Shown here in pieces: positions 63,543 to 64,000 of a stretch of DNA of 64,000 nucleotides. Source of the DNA: CALKZN01 sp050633585 (GTDB lineage Bacteria; Pseudomonadota; Gammaproteobacteria; Arenicellales; Arenicellaceae). The stretch spans positions 1 through 64,000 of the forward strand of contig JBOEGT010000031.1 in NCBI GenBank assembly GCA_050633585.1, read 5' to 3'. A program made the position numbers and the translations under genes. Below the pieces are notes generated by a model, which was not told where the DNA came from, ran no database searches, and saw nothing but the letters and a program-made list of their open reading frames with translations. The stretch's first letter is position 1. Each line of letters opens with the position of its first letter.

Positions 63543-63608
63543 CACGCTGATCCAAGAGGCTTTATGTTCCTTCAGCGAGTGGTTATATCACCAAGAATCA
63601 TCAGCGTG
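63543..63608. repeat. Spaced inverted repeat
   Basis: CACGCTGAT (63543-63551) and ATCAGCGTG (63600-63608) are exact inverted copies 48 bp apart. Could form an RNA stem or be chance. Confidence 0.3.
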
Positions 63609-63887
63609 ACACAAAATTCGCCTATAAAGGCTTCATATCAAAGATAGGATTTTCAATCACTTTTCGGATGTATTGCTTGATAGATCAGATCTATAAGTTG
63701 GTGGACAGAGTTGTGACACATTTGTTTCATTGGCTTTGTATAACTCAATAGCAATTGCCATCAGTGGAAGAAAAACCTGTAGGGAGCGGATTGACGCAGA
63801 AGGATCAATGCTATCAAGAAGAAATCAATCACGCCCGAGTAATTTATCAACAACACTTAAGCTGTATGCTGCTAGATTCAAAAAGCA

Positions 63888-63925
63888 TTAAAAATATAAA
63901 GCTCCAGCTTTCTTGGAGCTTTATA
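63888..63925 (-). terminator. Terminator of the partial gene at the window end
   Basis: A perfect 12-bp stem (63895-63906 with 63914-63925), 7-nt loop. On the minus strand it is followed by TTTTTA, so it ends leftward transcripts entering from the right edge. It lies about 28 bp after the stop of the partial reading frame. Confidence 0.75.
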
Positions 63926-63952
63926 GGGTGCCTAGGCTTTTAGAGTGTGTGC

Positions 63953-64000
63953 TTATCTGAGGTATGATAAAGCGGCGTTCAATTCTCTTAAGTAAGCCTT
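63953..64000 (-). CDS. C-terminal end of an unknown gene (cut by window edge)
   Basis: Only 15 codons and a TAA stop are inside the window. The last residues read KAYLRELNAALSYLR, a plausible helical C-terminus. A terminator lies 28 bp beyond the stop, which supports a real gene ending here. No family can be named. Confidence 0.5.
   Translation of the reverse strand, partial: KAYLRELNAALSYLR

Larger units (their letters stand above)
63368..63952. other. 585-bp intergenic region with Zur-like box, inverted repeat and terminator
   Basis: Contains the leader and operator of the leftward zinc locus, a long-spaced inverted repeat (63543-63608) and the terminator of the gene at the window end. 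A 62-codon frame at 63755-63943 needs a TTG start and runs through that terminator hairpin, so I do not call it a gene. The rest shows nothing I recognise. Confidence 0.6.

Noticed and set aside
63755..63943. 62-codon reading frame near the right end
   Set aside because: Needs a TTG start, has no ribosome binding site, and its end lies in a terminator hairpin belonging to the opposite strand.

Overview
The window looks like chromosome of a marine or salt-adapted gammaproteobacterium. Supporting signs are a complete Na+-translocating NADH:quinone reductase operon with its maturation factors ApbE and NqrM, CysB, a DegP/MucD-type protease, Gram-negative LPS heptose genes, an Amt transporter, and moderate AT richness. 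I do not commit to a genus. Gene density is high. I saw no rRNA, tRNA, insertion sequence, prophage or CRISPR array.

Layout. 1-6.3 kb: an Amt ammonium transporter, then a rightward sugar-nucleotide/LPS block (ugd, heptose kinase domain, hldD, manC). 6.3-8.7 kb: a leftward K+ channel with two TrkA-N domains plus a small membrane protein. 9-16.5 kb: nqrABCDEF-apbE-nqrM behind a recognisable promoter, then cysB. 17.6-24.3 kb: a DegP-like protease with a response regulator and sensor kinase, a lipoprotein with a cysteine-peptidase-like core, and a second two-component pair. 24.3-34 kb: an M48 peptidase/YjgN pair, then a six-gene leftward cluster for modifying membrane fatty acids (desaturase, FAD oxidoreductase, DUF1365, CFA-type methyltransferase, DUF2878, DUF1295) with a divergent NTF2-like lipoprotein. 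34-44.7 kb: an MltD-like transglycosylase, DUF2164, VOC protein, cytochrome c4, convergent ppx and ppk1, cobQ, and a radical SAM/SPASM protein.

44.8-49.1 kb is the most accessory-looking stretch. A propeller-like protein and a nucleoside-phosphorylase-like protein form a two-gene unit closed by a 17-bp terminator. Facing them is an unknown protein with a zinc ribbon, and then a LysR regulator divergent from that pair.

49.1-54 kb and 60.4-63.5 kb form two zinc-starvation loci. Each is headed by a Zur-like palindrome (GATATGTTATAACATATC at 49140, within a 44-bp perfect palindrome, and GATATGATATAACATATC at 63466). The first controls a likely zinc-sparing operon: a dihydroorotase variant whose HxH metal motif is QxH, zinc-independent GTP cyclohydrolase FolE2, a second-type ThrRS and an NTF2-like protein. 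The second controls a porin with a His-rich loop, ZnuA and ZnuB, with no ZnuC ATPase in the window. Together they suggest zinc uptake at the outer and inner membranes alongside replacement of zinc enzymes.

54-60 kb holds ordinary genes plus an unrecognised pair of membrane-anchored proteins that share an S-R-C-x-x-C motif. The window ends inside a leftward gene of which only the last 15 codons and its terminator are visible.
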